Below are positions 25,014 through 34,112 of a DNA stretch of 64,000 bases, piece by piece (within the stretch, counting starts at the first letter, position 1; every line of letters begins with the position of its first letter). Made by a program: the position numbers and the translations under genes. The notes under the pieces were generated by a model, which ran no database searches, was not told the origin of the DNA, and worked only from the letters and a program-made list of their open reading frames with translations. The stretch is from Mycolicibacterium sp. GF69. Its GTDB lineage: Bacteria; Actinomycetota; Actinomycetes; Mycobacteriales; Mycobacteriaceae. The stretch is taken from positions 1-64,000 of the forward strand of contig NZ_QMEW01000030.1 of NCBI RefSeq assembly GCF_003284965.1. The letters run 5' to 3'.

Positions 25014-28000
25014 TCAGGAGAGACGCAGCGGGGCCGGGCTCCACCATCCGCTACGCGTCGCCTTGCCCAGGTCCACCCGGGCCGGTTCGGCGTCGGGGTA
25101 CCACGGTGCGAGCTGCTGCAGCGATCCCCAGTCGCGGAACCAGTCGTCCTTGAGGTAGGTCGGCACCGTGGTGGCCCGCAGCAGGAGTTCGGTGATGCCC
25201 AGCGGCCCGCCGCCGAGATAATCCATCACCGGGGAGTTGGCCTCGGCGCCGAACCGGTCGGGCAGGATCCGCCACTTCGGGACTTCGATGACGCCGTTCT
25301 GGTGACCGAAGGGCCGTTGGCAGGGGAATGCCAGGCCGACCAGCCAGTCCAGCAGCACGGGATCGGAGGACCCGATGACATCCTGCAAGGTCCGCAGCTG
25401 CGGGATCCGCGGCGGCGTCACCGCGATCCAGTGCTGGGGGTCGAGGTCGTCGTCGGAGGACACCAGGCGGATCTGGGTGGCCTCGGGCGGGATCGCCGCC
25501 AGCGGAGCCCGCAGGTTGCGCCAGGCCGGAGATGCGCCGACGTCGGCGAAGCCGATCGTGCCGCCCGGTTCGTCGTCGGCGGCCTGTTGGTCGGTGGCCC
25601 ACTGCACGACGACCTCACCGGCATCGAACCGGCCGGCGGCCGAGACAACCAGGATGGGGCCGGCGCCGTCCCGGGGCGGCAGCCGGTACCAGGCCGAGCG
25701 CAGCTGCGCCGGCTGTTGGGTGCCGGGACGCCAGCTGCCCATCACCGGCGTGCGGGCCGGGTCGAGGTCGTAGGGCAACCGGGCGCGCGAGCCGTTGACC
25801 CCCGCGGCCGCCGTCGTGCCGCCCTCGGTACCCCCGTTGCCCGCCTGGTCCTCGTCGCTGTCGGTGTCGGCGAAGTTGGTGGAGGTGCCCTGCCCGCTCA
25901 TCGTCTCGTCGGCGGAGACATCGGCCGGGATGCCGTTGGGGTCGAACCCCTGCGTGGTGCCGGCGCCGAGCGCCTCGCCGACCGGCGTGTCGACGGGGGC
26001 CAGCATGCCGACGTTGGGGTTCTCCTCGACGAGCACGTCCTCGGCCATCCCGCACGTCTTACCGACCATGGCTTCGAGGTTGGAGCGCCCGACGCTCCAT
26101 GCCGGGTACTGGTCGACCATCGCCAGCGTCAGCGACAACACCTCGAAGAACACCAGTAGCCACGTGGCGATTGCCAACGGCGCCTGCATGATTCGTTGCC
26201 ACCTGCGCTGCGGACCGGGCGGGGACGAATCGCGTCCGGAGAAGTGGAACCACGCCGCGGCGAGCAGCGCGAGCAACGACAGTCCGAGCATGAAGGTGCT
26301 GAAGCCGAACTTCCATTCCGGCATGGCGTTCGACCAGGGCACCCCGAAGTTGGAGACATACCACCAACCGTTGACGGTGGCGAACGAGAGCGCCATCGCG
26401 AACAGCACCGCGGCGGCGAACACCGACCGGTTGCGCCGCGATCGCATCGCGGCCGCGGTGACGGCCACCGCGGCCAGTGCGCCCAACGAGCCGGCCAACC
26501 CGGCGAACACGCCGAAGTGATGCGTCCACTTGGTGGGCGTGAACATCATCGCCAGAAACGAGATCACCGTGATGCCGATGATGCGTCGGCTGGGACCGAG
26601 CGCGGTGCCCGGAATCCGGAACTTTCGCAACGACATCGCGACCGCGACCGCCAGCGCCAGCAGCAGTGTGAGGACGGCGAACCGGCGCGCGACCGAGCCG
26701 TCCGGGCTCAACGTGAACAGTCGTTCGTAGCGGATGTGCTCGTCGAACCAGCTCAGGCTCGGCCCGACCGCGGACTTGAACGAGCTGGCCTGCAGTTCGG
26801 CGACCAACGTCTGGTCCCGGAAGATCAGGATGATCGTGACGGTGGCGGCGGCCAGGATCGGCGCCAGCAGAGCCAGGTATCCGAAACGCGAAACATGCGC
26901 CGCCACAATGGTTTTCAACGGCCCGACGGCGACGAGCAGCGCGCCGACGGCAGCGATGCCGGTCGGGCCGGAGAACAGGGTGAGCGCGCCGATGATGATC
27001 GCGATCGCGACCGGCAGCAGCCTGCTGGTGGCCACCCCGCGCTCGACCGAACACCAGGTGAGCAGGATGCCGAGCGCGATGATCGGTTCGGGGCGCAGAC
27101 CGTTGTTCAGCGGCAGCCAGAACGCCAGGAACAGGCCGGCCGCCGTCCACGCCGCCGCCGGGGTGGCCTTGACCGCATGTCCCAGGCGCGGGATCACCTC
27201 GCGGCTGATCACCCACCAGCACGCGAGCGCCATCACCAGCGTCGGCAACCGCATCCACACGCTGTGCGTACTGACATGCGCCCACAACGCCAGCAGGTCG
27301 TAGTACCAGCCGAACGGCGCTTCCGGGGTGCCGAACCATCGGTAGTAGTTCGCCATGTAGCCGGCGTGTTCGGACACCCGGGCCATGGTCAGGATGTAGC
27401 CGTCGTCGGCGGTGTTGGCGCCGACGAAGTGCCACCAGACCAGTACCGCGGTGACCACCCCGTCCAGCGGCCGCAACGTCCACCACCGCGGCGGCAGGAA
27501 CCGTCGCACCCGGCGGCCGTCGGCGGTGTCGAGAAGATGCAGCGCGCCCAGCGCGATGACGGTCATCGCCACCCCGATGATCATCGCGAGGGTCTTGAGC
27601 AGGGTGGGCGATGTGCTGTAGCGGGAGTCGAGAGTCGCGGAGAACTCCAACCCCGGCGGCGCCGGGCCGCTCAGGTCGGTGAAGACGCCGACGATCTGCG
27701 GCCGGAAGTCGTAGCCCCCGCGTTCCCCGCGCAGCGGTTCACCGGGATCCTCGGAGGGGATCTTGCCGGGGCCCTGCACCAGTCCGACGAATTCGCCGGT
27801 CACCTTGTCGGCGTGGGCGGTGAAGGTCAGGCGCTCGCACTGCGGGCTGAGCACCTGATCCAGCGGCGCGCTGACCACCGGGGTGTTGCGCACGATGACC
27901 AGCAGGTCGTCGTTCACCCGCTCGATGAGCAGACCGCGGTCGATCGCCTTGGGCGCCTGTTTGGGCACCGTCGACAGCAGCACCGTGCGCCCGCCGGTGT

Positions 28001-28241
28001 CCGGTCCGGCCAATCCGGCCGCCGCGCGGCAGGGCACGCTGATCTCCAGGTCGGTGGCGACGTAGCCGATGAGTGGGGCGTCCACACTCTGCAGCACGCC
28101 ATTCTGCGGCCAGTTCAGCTGCGCGGTGGTCTGCGTGACCGGCATCAACGGGGTCGCGATCGCCAGCAGCGCACCGAGCAATCCGGCGACGATGGCAATC
28201 AGCCGTACCGTCCGATGGTTAGACCCGGCTTCACCGACCAC
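25014..28241 (-). CDS. embC: Arabinosyltransferase EmbC
   Basis: This 1075-residue GT-C arabinosyltransferase extends the arabinan of lipoarabinomannan. The N-terminal helix (about 13-33) is followed by a periplasmic domain, the catalytic acid loop at Asp279-Asp280 in NTADDGYILTMARV, the multi-helix core, and a C-terminal carbohydrate-binding domain in which Pro- and Asp-rich stretches (GGTEGGTTAAAGVNGS) form a linker. It follows aftA after 11 bases and probably shares its transcript with dprE1-dprE2-aftA. A palindrome lies directly after its stop, so transcription may end here and not run on into embA. Confidence 0.96.
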   Translation of the reverse strand: MVGEAGSNHRTVRLIAIVAGLLGALLAIATPLMPVTQTTAQLNWPQNGVLQSVDAPLIGYVATDLEISVPCRAAAGLAGPDTGGRTVLLSTVPKQAPKAIDRGLLIERVNDDLLVIVRNTPVVSAPLDQVLSPQCERLTFTAHADKVTGEFVGLVQGPGKIPSEDPGEPLRGERGGYDFRPQIVGVFTDLSGPAPPGLEFSATLDSRYSTSPTLLKTLAMIIGVAMTVIALGALHLLDTADGRRVRRFLPPRWWTLRPLDGVVTAVLVWWHFVGANTADDGYILTMARVSEHAGYMANYYRWFGTPEAPFGWYYDLLALWAHVSTHSVWMRLPTLVMALACWWVISREVIPRLGHAVKATPAAAWTAAGLFLAFWLPLNNGLRPEPIIALGILLTWCSVERGVATSRLLPVAIAIIIGALTLFSGPTGIAAVGALLVAVGPLKTIVAAHVSRFGYLALLAPILAAATVTIILIFRDQTLVAELQASSFKSAVGPSLSWFDEHIRYERLFTLSPDGSVARRFAVLTLLLALAVAVAMSLRKFRIPGTALGPSRRIIGITVISFLAMMFTPTKWTHHFGVFAGLAGSLGALAAVAVTAAAMRSRRNRSVFAAAVLFAMALSFATVNGWWYVSNFGVPWSNAMPEWKFGFSTFMLGLSLLALLAAAWFHFSGRDSSPPGPQRRWQRIMQAPLAIATWLLVFFEVLSLTLAMVDQYPAWSVGRSNLEAMVGKTCGMAEDVLVEENPNVGMLAPVDTPVGEALGAGTTQGFDPNGIPADVSADETMSGQGTSTNFADTDSDEDQAGNGGTEGGTTAAAGVNGSRARLPYDLDPARTPVMGSWRPGTQQPAQLRSAWYRLPPRDGAGPILVVSAAGRFDAGEVVVQWATDQQAADDEPGGTIGFADVGASPAWRNLRAPLAAIPPEATQIRLVSSDDDLDPQHWIAVTPPRIPQLRTLQDVIGSSDPVLLDWLVGLAFPCQRPFGHQNGVIEVPKWRILPDRFGAEANSPVMDYLGGGPLGITELLLRATTVPTYLKDDWFRDWGSLQQLAPWYPDAEPARVDLGKATRSGWWSPAPLRLS

Positions 28242-28252
28242 GGGGTTCGATC

Positions 28253-30124
28253 CTAATTGGGTGTGCGGATCGCCAGCACGAACGGGCCGATGCTCGACAC
28301 CTCGAAGCGCGGGTCGTCGAACAACGCCTCATCCAGCGCGATGTGATAGCGCCGCACGTTCGGCTGGTTCGGGTAGACGTCGGAGGCCAGCCGCAGCGTG
28401 TAGGTGTCGTCTGCGCCGCGTCTCATCAGGAACACCGTCGGGGCCTCCCACGGCAGCGTGTCGAGCGCCTCGATGAACTGGTCGGCGTCGGTCAGCGTGG
28501 CCCAGCTCTCGATCGCGTCGGCGCGCTTCTCGAACTGTGCGAGCGGGTTCGCGTAGTGCGAGGTCAGTCCCTGAAAGCCGTAGTACGGGTAGTACGACAG
28601 GAAGCTGTAGTCGGCGGTCAGCACGACGGTCTCGTCGCGGGGGCGGCCGGTCACCTCGGTGATCTTCTCGTCGATCTCGCGGTAGTAGCGTTCGGCACCC
28701 GGCGGGCGCCGGTCGGCGCGCTGACCGTAACCGTCGGTGTCGGTGTAGGCGACGACGATGTCGGAGCGCAGCACGTCGGGAATGTCCTGGCTGTAGGTCA
28801 ACGCCCCGATCGCACCGAGCGTGGCGGCCGCCGCGACGACCCGGCGCGCATGTTCGGGGCGCACCCGCGCCGCCACGGCTCGCGTGATGTCGATGAAGCC
28901 GAACGCACCTGCGGCGGTCAACAGCACGGTCAGCGTCGGGTTCAGCCGGAACGACAGCAAGGTGGTGCCCGCCAGCGTGGTCAGCATCGACAGCAGTGAC
29001 CAGGCGTAGACGGCGAGCACCGCGATCGCGAGCGCGCCCGCCCGGGTCGACGAACGTGCCCGCCACACCAGCCACAGCGTGCCGACCATGCACAGCGCAC
29101 CGAGCAGGGTGAAGTGCAGCATCGGGAACTCCAGCTGCGCCCCGTCCGACGGCAGGTAGTGCTGTGCGGTGCCGGAATCGGCGGGTTCGCCTGCGATAGC
29201 CGCCAACAGGTACGGCGCCCAACCGATCAGCGCGATGGCGCCGGAGATCACCGCGATGACGACCAGCCGCACCAACGGGCCGATCCGCCTGCGCGCCACC
29301 GCGAGCAGCACTCCCATGATCGCCAAGGTGAACGCGGCGTAGGCGAACAGCAGCGTGTACGACAACGCCGCCGCGCCGAGGAACACCCCGGTGGCGACGA
29401 CCGCGGCCCAACCGCCGTTTCGTGAGCCACCGCGCAGCCCCGACCACGCCAGCACGAACACCGGCGGCAACAACACGGAGATGATCGCGGCGTAGGGCTC
29501 CGCGGGGGAGTACGCCAGCGTGGCCGCGGTCGTGGCGGTGGCGACGACGAGCGCGTACTCGAAGCGAATCATGGCCGCCCACAAGACGAACGCCAGCACG
29601 ACCGCGACGGTGATCGAGATGATCGCCCACGGTTTGAACATCTCCCACGCCGGTGTCCCGGTCAGCGCGGCGAGACGGCCGCCGATCCAGAACCAGCCCG
29701 GCGGATAGAAGGGCGGCAGACCCATGTAGGTCATGTCGCGCAGCGCAGCGCTGTCGGTCAGGCGGGTGAGGTACTCGGTGCGGAACTGTTGATCGACGGA
29801 GATGCCGTACAGGTAGAGCTTGGTCGCGCCGAGGGGCATTGCGAGCGTCACGACCGCGAACGCCGACAAGAAGAGCGACGCCCCGGCGTGGGCGAGGAAC
29901 CGGCGGCCGCGCCGCCACACCAGGCCGCTCGCCAACAGCCCGGCCAGACAGCCGAATTGGCCGACGGTGGTCAGCGCGTGCAGTTGGTTCGACGAGTTGT
30001 AGGCGGGCCACTCCACCCGCGCGATCGCTGACAGGGAGACCACCGCCACGACGATCGCCACCGCGGCGGCCGCAGCCATCTGGCCGACGACCTTCATCGG
30101 CAAGACCGGCACGCCGGTGCGCAT
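28253..30124 (-). CDS. aftA: Arabinofuranosyltransferase AftA
   Basis: This 623-residue GT-C membrane enzyme adds the first arabinofuranose to the galactan, priming arabinan synthesis. The N-half is a series of hydrophobic helices starting about residue 15. The C-terminal third is soluble and extracytoplasmic, with GYGQRADRRPPGAERYYREI and YYPYYGFQGLTSHYANPLAQ. The ATG at 30124 shares one base with the dprE2 stop (TGATG), so I use this start; the open frame continues upstream only because it runs antiparallel to dprE2 codons. Length matches the 643-residue M. tuberculosis protein. Confidence 0.94.
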   Translation of the reverse strand: MRTGVPVLPMKVVGQMAAAAAVAIVVAVVSLSAIARVEWPAYNSSNQLHALTTVGQFGCLAGLLASGLVWRRGRRFLAHAGASLFLSAFAVVTLAMPLGATKLYLYGISVDQQFRTEYLTRLTDSAALRDMTYMGLPPFYPPGWFWIGGRLAALTGTPAWEMFKPWAIISITVAVVLAFVLWAAMIRFEYALVVATATTAATLAYSPAEPYAAIISVLLPPVFVLAWSGLRGGSRNGGWAAVVATGVFLGAAALSYTLLFAYAAFTLAIMGVLLAVARRRIGPLVRLVVIAVISGAIALIGWAPYLLAAIAGEPADSGTAQHYLPSDGAQLEFPMLHFTLLGALCMVGTLWLVWRARSSTRAGALAIAVLAVYAWSLLSMLTTLAGTTLLSFRLNPTLTVLLTAAGAFGFIDITRAVAARVRPEHARRVVAAAATLGAIGALTYSQDIPDVLRSDIVVAYTDTDGYGQRADRRPPGAERYYREIDEKITEVTGRPRDETVVLTADYSFLSYYPYYGFQGLTSHYANPLAQFEKRADAIESWATLTDADQFIEALDTLPWEAPTVFLMRRGADDTYTLRLASDVYPNQPNVRRYHIALDEALFDDPRFEVSSIGPFVLAIRTPN

Positions 30125-30918
30125 CAGATGGGGAGCTTGCGGAAGATCGGCCGCGGGATGTGGCGCAACACCATCATCACGTACCGGAACGCTCCCGGCG
30201 CCCATATCAGGTCCTTGCCTTTGGTGGCGGCCGTGACGGCCAGTTCGGCGACGTACTCCTTGTCGACGGTGAACGGCGCCTCTTTGGCCCCGGTGGCCTT
30301 CCAGTGCTCGATGGTGGTCGTGGTGCGCACCTGCCCAGGCCGGATCACCAGAACCCGAACGCCGAACTCGCGCAACGCTTCTCCCAGTCCGAGGTAGAAC
30401 CCGTCCAGGCCGGCCTTGGTGGAGCCGTAGACGAAGTTCGAACGACGTACCCGTTCGCCGGCCGCCGAGCTCATCGCGATGATCTGCCCGAAGCCCTGGG
30501 CGCGCATCTTCTCGCCGATCAGCACACCGACCGAAACCGCTGCGGTGTAGTTGATCTGGGCGGCCTGCACGGCCTTGCGCTGGTCCTGCCACAGCTCCTC
30601 GGCATCGCCGAGCAGACCGAACGCCACGATCGCGACATCGATGTCTCTTGGGTCGTCGGCACCACCCCAGGCCTTGTCGATCACGGCGGGATGGCCGGCG
30701 GTGTCGGTTCCGTCGAAGTCGATCCACTCCACCGACTTGGCACCCGCCGCCGTCATCGCCGCGATCGCCTCGTCCTTGCGCGGATGACCGGGCAGGTCCG
30801 CCAGGACGATCCGGGCGTGCGCGTTGCGCAGATAGCGTTCACAGATCGCCAGCCCGATCTCGGAAGTGCCGCCGAGCAGCAGGATCGTCTGCGGATTACC
30901 CACGGCGTCAAGAACCAT
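30124..30918 (-). CDS. dprE2: Decaprenylphosphoryl-2-keto-ribose reductase DprE2
   Basis: This 264-residue short-chain dehydrogenase reduces the keto intermediate made by DprE1, giving decaprenyl-phospho-arabinose, the only arabinose donor for AftA and the Emb proteins. The NAD(P) motif is LLLGGTSEIGLAI (12-24). The catalytic pair is in NFVYGSTKAG (Tyr-x-x-x-Lys), with Ser in IAMSSAAG. It starts directly after the dprE1 stop (TAAATG), so the two are co-translated partners. Confidence 0.96.
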   Translation of the reverse strand: MVLDAVGNPQTILLLGGTSEIGLAICERYLRNAHARIVLADLPGHPRKDEAIAAMTAAGAKSVEWIDFDGTDTAGHPAVIDKAWGGADDPRDIDVAIVAFGLLGDAEELWQDQRKAVQAAQINYTAAVSVGVLIGEKMRAQGFGQIIAMSSAAGERVRRSNFVYGSTKAGLDGFYLGLGEALREFGVRVLVIRPGQVRTTTTIEHWKATGAKEAPFTVDKEYVAELAVTAATKGKDLIWAPGAFRYVMMVLRHIPRPIFRKLPI

Positions 30919-32319
30919 TTACAGCAACTCCAAGCGTCGGGCCATGTCGGACGCGAAGACGCCGTTCGGGTCGGCCTTGCGCCGCACGGCGATCCACTCG
31001 TCGATACGGGGATACATCTTGTGGAACCGTTCGGCACTGACCCGGGAGTCCTTCGCGGTGTACACCCGGCCACCGAATTCCATGACGCGGTCGTCGAGTT
31101 CATTGAGGAACTCGTTGACGCCAGGCTTGTTCGGGAAGTCCATCGCGACGTTCCACCCGGCCATCGGAAAGCTCAGCGGCGCGCGGTTGCCCGGACCGAA
31201 CAGCTTGAACACGTTCAACGCCGAGTAGTGGCCGCGGGTCTGGATCCAACCGATGATGGCCTTGAACTCCTCGAGCGCGTCGGGTGGCACCAGGAACTGG
31301 TGCTGCGCGAAACCCGCTGGGCCATAAGCGTTGTTCCACCCGCTGACCAGGTCCAGCATGTGATAGAACTGCGACAGGTTCATGATCTTGCCGCTGTAGG
31401 TTCCGCCGAGCCGGTAGTACACCTCGCCGATCGCCATGAACGACAACTTGTTCATGGCGCTGACGGGGAACACATCGGGCACGGAAAGCAGTTGCGGCGC
31501 ATCGAACTTGAGCGGGTTCTTGGCCAGCTTCGGGGGCAGCTGATCGAGCGTCGCGAGGCTGCCGCGGCTGATCGCCGCCCTGCCCAGTTTGGGGGGCGGG
31601 CTGATCAGGTCGAACCACGCGCTCGAATAGGTGTAGCGGTCCTCGCTGCCGTCAAGGTGCACGGCTACGGTTTCGTCGAGGTCCGCGGTGGTCACGCCGT
31701 CGGCGATGAAGTAGGCGGTTTCAGTGCGCGTCATCGCGATTCGAGCGCGCACGACGATGCCGGTGAGACCGTTGCCGCCGACCGTCGCCCAGAACAGTTC
31801 GGCGTCCGGCCCCTCGGGCGTCAGGGTGTGCACCTCGCCGTCTGCCATCAGGAGGTCCATCGCCAGCACATGGTTGCCGAAGCTGCCGGCGCTGTGGTGG
31901 TTCTTGCCGTGGATGTCGGAGGCGATCGCGCCACCGACGGTGACCTGCCGGGTGCCCGGCAGCACCGGTACCCACAACCCGAACGGGAGCGCCGCCTTCA
32001 TCAGCTGGTCCAGGCTGACGCCCGCGTCGACGTCGGCGACCGCCGTATCGGCGCTGATCGAGTGGACCTTGTTCAGCACGGTCATGTCCACGACCAGGCC
32101 ACCGCCGTTGCAGGCCTGGTCGCCGTAGGAGCGGCCCAGCCCGCGGGCGAGGATGCCGCGGTGCAGGAATGAAGGGCTGGAGGCGCTGCGGTCGGCGGCT
32201 TGGCGCACCGCCCGCGCGATCACCTCGACATCGGGGGTGGTCAGCACCTGCGCGACCGACGGTGCGGTGCGGCCGAAGCCGGTCAGGGCACGCGAGGTCG
32301 TCGGCAGGTTCTCGGACAT
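30919..32319 (-). CDS. dprE1: Decaprenylphosphoryl-ribose oxidase DprE1
   Basis: This 466-residue FAD enzyme oxidises the 2'-OH of decaprenyl-phospho-ribose in the periplasmic arabinose-donor pathway. FAD-binding segments RGLGRSYGDQACNGGG and GGAIASDIHGKNHH are present, and the C-terminus VFASDMARRLELL is conserved. The benzothiazinone-reactive Cys387 of M. tuberculosis lies in GWNICVDFP; here the segment is GWNVAMDFP, with Ala392 (GCG, 31144-31146) in the Cys position. Ala at this site is known from M. avium and goes with natural benzothiazinone resistance. The ATG start has a -10 element 7 bases upstream. Confidence 0.97.
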   Translation of the reverse strand: MSENLPTTSRALTGFGRTAPSVAQVLTTPDVEVIARAVRQAADRSASSPSFLHRGILARGLGRSYGDQACNGGGLVVDMTVLNKVHSISADTAVADVDAGVSLDQLMKAALPFGLWVPVLPGTRQVTVGGAIASDIHGKNHHSAGSFGNHVLAMDLLMADGEVHTLTPEGPDAELFWATVGGNGLTGIVVRARIAMTRTETAYFIADGVTTADLDETVAVHLDGSEDRYTYSSAWFDLISPPPKLGRAAISRGSLATLDQLPPKLAKNPLKFDAPQLLSVPDVFPVSAMNKLSFMAIGEVYYRLGGTYSGKIMNLSQFYHMLDLVSGWNNAYGPAGFAQHQFLVPPDALEEFKAIIGWIQTRGHYSALNVFKLFGPGNRAPLSFPMAGWNVAMDFPNKPGVNEFLNELDDRVMEFGGRVYTAKDSRVSAERFHKMYPRIDEWIAVRRKADPNGVFASDMARRLELL

Positions 32320-32326
32320 CGTGACG

Positions 32327-32332
32327 AGGGTA
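32327..32332 (-). promoter_or_regulatory. -10 element (TACCCT), leaderless start of dprE1
   Basis: TACCCT on the minus strand ends 7 bases before the dprE1 ATG, suggesting a leaderless transcript for the dprE1-dprE2-aftA-embC unit. Confidence 0.55.
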
Positions 32333-32413
32333 CCGTGCGGCCATGCCGGGCCTTACAGCCGAAACTGCGCACCCGGCTGTCGGGCGTGAGACGCGACGGT
32401 CGAGGCGTCCGCC

Positions 32414-32824
32414 TCAACGCAACCGGAAGATCACCGCACGCTGGACGACGAAGTTGATGACCGTCGCGGTGCCCTGGGCGATGACGAACGCGACCGGCAC
32501 CCGCCAGGGCTTGTCCGCCCACGCCATGTAGAACACGTAGTTGATGCCGACCTGCGCGGCATAGGTGACCGCGTAGAGCACACATACTGCGATGAACCGC
32601 GCGGTGCTCGGCGGCGCCTGAAAGGTCCACCGCCGGTTGATCAGATACGCCGTGGTGGTGCCGGCGATGAAGCTGAGTGTCTTCGCCACGTTGACATGCA
32701 GGCCCGCGGCGAGCATGGCTACGTAGAGCCCGAAGTCGACGACGGCCGCCAGTCCGCCGGTGACGATGAACCGCCACACCTGCGTGCCCAGGCTCAGGGT
32801 GGGCTGGATCGGGGGCTCGGCCAC
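32414..32824 (-). CDS. GtrA-like membrane protein (Rv3789 type)
   Basis: This 136-residue protein has four hydrophobic segments (about 17-38, 42-62, 76-97, 108-130) and the GtrA-family features GGLAAVVDFGLYV and NRRWTF. The M. tuberculosis counterpart, also upstream of dprE1, was proposed as a flippase for decaprenyl-phospho-arabinose and alternatively as an anchor for galactan or lipoarabinomannan enzymes. The GTG start is preceded by a -10 element 6 bases upstream. A gap of 94 bases separates it from dprE1, which has its own promoter. Confidence 0.9.
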   Translation of the reverse strand: MAEPPIQPTLSLGTQVWRFIVTGGLAAVVDFGLYVAMLAAGLHVNVAKTLSFIAGTTTAYLINRRWTFQAPPSTARFIAVCVLYAVTYAAQVGINYVFYMAWADKPWRVPVAFVIAQGTATVINFVVQRAVIFRLR

Positions 32825-32830
32825 CCGGGC

Positions 32831-32836
32831 AGCTTA
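32831..32836 (-). promoter_or_regulatory. -10 element (TAAGCT), leaderless start at 32824
   Basis: TAAGCT on the minus strand ends 6 bases before the GTG of the GtrA-like gene. Confidence 0.5.
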
Positions 32837-32882
32837 CGGGGCCGCCGCTGCCGGTAAGACGGCCGCGAGGGAAAGTCAGGGT

Positions 32883-33632
32883 ATGCAGACCCGGTCCGGT
32901 GCGCAGATCCTCGTCGACGGCGACGTCGTCTCCAAGCTGCACCGGGCGGGTACCGACCCGCGCGCCTTGACCGTCCGGCTGGGCATCGCCGCCCGGTCGG
33001 ACTGCCTGCTTTCACCGCTTTCACCGGTTCTCGAGCAAGTCGGGGCCCGCTGGCGCAGCCGCTGGCCACTGGTGGAAGTCGTTGCGCCGCAACCCGAATC
33101 GCTACCGTGGGCAGATGCCGCGCGTTTGCTGGCCCGGCTGCACCGGCAACCGTTGCCGCCGGGGGCGCCGGCACACGGTTGGCCGCAGCGCATGCGACGG
33201 GCGGTGGATGCCCTGCGTTCGCGCGGTGACCTCACGGTGCGACGGGCGGCGGCCGGCCTCCCGGACGCGGTGTGGCGGGCTGGATCGCCGCACCGGCCGG
33301 TGACGCTGGTGCACGGCGACTGGCACCTCGGACAACTCGCTCGCGCGCACTCGGGCGAGCCGTGGGTGCTCATCGACGTCGACGATCTGGGTGTCGGCGA
33401 TCCCGCGTGGGACCTGGCCCGGCCGGCCGGATTCTGGGCCGCCGGAATGATTCCCGACCGCGATTGGGGCCGTTTCCTCGACGCGTACCGCGCCGCGGGT
33501 GGACCTGCGCTGCCCGACGGCGATCCATGGCCGACACTCGACCCGTTCGCCCGCGCGGCCGTGGTCCAGGCCGCGGCCCATCACCGCGACGACGAGCTGC
33601 TGCGGGCGGCCTGCGCGCGCATGACCGGTTAG
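32883..33632 (+). CDS. Aminoglycoside-phosphotransferase-fold kinase
   Basis: This 249-residue small-molecule kinase has the APH/choline-kinase fold. The catalytic loop is VTLVHGDWHLGQL (Asp base and metal-binding His/Gln) and the metal motif is VLIDVDDLGVGDPAWDLARP. The N-lobe is short and lacks a clear nucleotide-loop signature. The substrate is unknown; family members phosphorylate aminoglycosides, macrolides, choline or sugars, so resistance should not be assumed. The ATG follows a purine-rich GAGGGAAAGTCAGGG. Its last 4 bases overlap the convergent zinc-ribbon gene. Confidence 0.75.
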   Translation: MQTRSGAQILVDGDVVSKLHRAGTDPRALTVRLGIAARSDCLLSPLSPVLEQVGARWRSRWPLVEVVAPQPESLPWADAARLLARLHRQPLPPGAPAHGWPQRMRRAVDALRSRGDLTVRRAAAGLPDAVWRAGSPHRPVTLVHGDWHLGQLARAHSGEPWVLIDVDDLGVGDPAWDLARPAGFWAAGMIPDRDWGRFLDAYRAAGGPALPDGDPWPTLDPFARAAVVQAAAHHRDDELLRAACARMTG

Positions 33633-33943
33633 CTCGAGAAGAACAGCCGGCCGAACCCCTGCTTGCGGTAGTACTTGTTGCCGCGATGTCCCCAGCCCGG
33701 ACCGTAGCCGTAACCCGGCTGGGCGGGTGGCGGCGGCGCGGCCTGGACGAACCGGTTCTCCATCTCGGTGAGCGACTCGAGCTCACCGAAGTCCAGGAAG
33801 ATGCCCCGGCAGGTGTCGCACTGCTCGAGGTGTATCCCGTTGCGGTCGTAGGTGCGCATCGAGCCCGCACACTTCGGGCACGTCAACGTCCCGGCGGCGC
33901 CGGACGAGGAGGACGACGGGGGCTGATATGGCGGGATGCTCAT
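33629..33943 (-). CDS. TFIIB-type zinc-ribbon protein
   Basis: This 104-residue protein has one zinc ribbon: CPKC (23-26) and CDTC (43-46), then RGIFLDFGELESL, the hallmark of the zf-TFIIB family. The flanks are low-complexity: Pro/Ser-rich at the N-terminus and Gly/Tyr/Pro-rich at the C-terminus, ending in GRLFFSS. It may bind nucleic acid or protein; function is unknown. It lies downstream of wzm on the same strand after a 169-base gap containing direct repeats. Confidence 0.82.
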   Translation of the reverse strand: MSIPPYQPPSSSSSGAAGTLTCPKCAGSMRTYDRNGIHLEQCDTCRGIFLDFGELESLTEMENRFVQAAPPPPAQPGYGYGPGWGHRGNKYYRKQGFGRLFFSS

Positions 33944-34043
33944 ATGTGCCTAACGGCCGCGGCCGACGCCGGAGTTCCGCCGCCAAGAAACCCCGCCGAT
34001 CGTGCGGTTTCATCCGCGCCCCGCCGCGTGCACCGTATGAGGG

Positions 34044-34097
34044 CGCACACTCGCGGCCGACCCGCACACTCGCGACCGACCCGCCGCGGCCGACCCG
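34044..34097. repeat. 19-bp direct repeats between wzm and the zinc-ribbon gene
   Basis: Two copies of gcacactcgcgNccgaccc (period 19, at about 34045-34063 and 34064-34082) are followed by a partial third copy, gccgcggccgaccc. The stretch is noncoding. Confidence 0.65.
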
Positions 34098-34112
34098 CCA
34101 CCGCGCGCGGAG

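Noticed and set aside
26196..28256. 686-codon plus-strand open frame opposite embC
   Set aside because: The product is dominated by Arg, Gln and Asp, as expected from the reverse complement of a membrane protein gene.
28253..30727. aftA open frame extending to 30727
   Set aside because: The first 200 codons are antisense-frame sequence within dprE2; the ATG overlapping the dprE2 stop gives the right length.
32883..33632. Aminoglycoside resistance gene
   Set aside because: The fold is shared by many kinases. There are no residues specific to known drug phosphotransferases that I can recognise, so resistance is not claimed.
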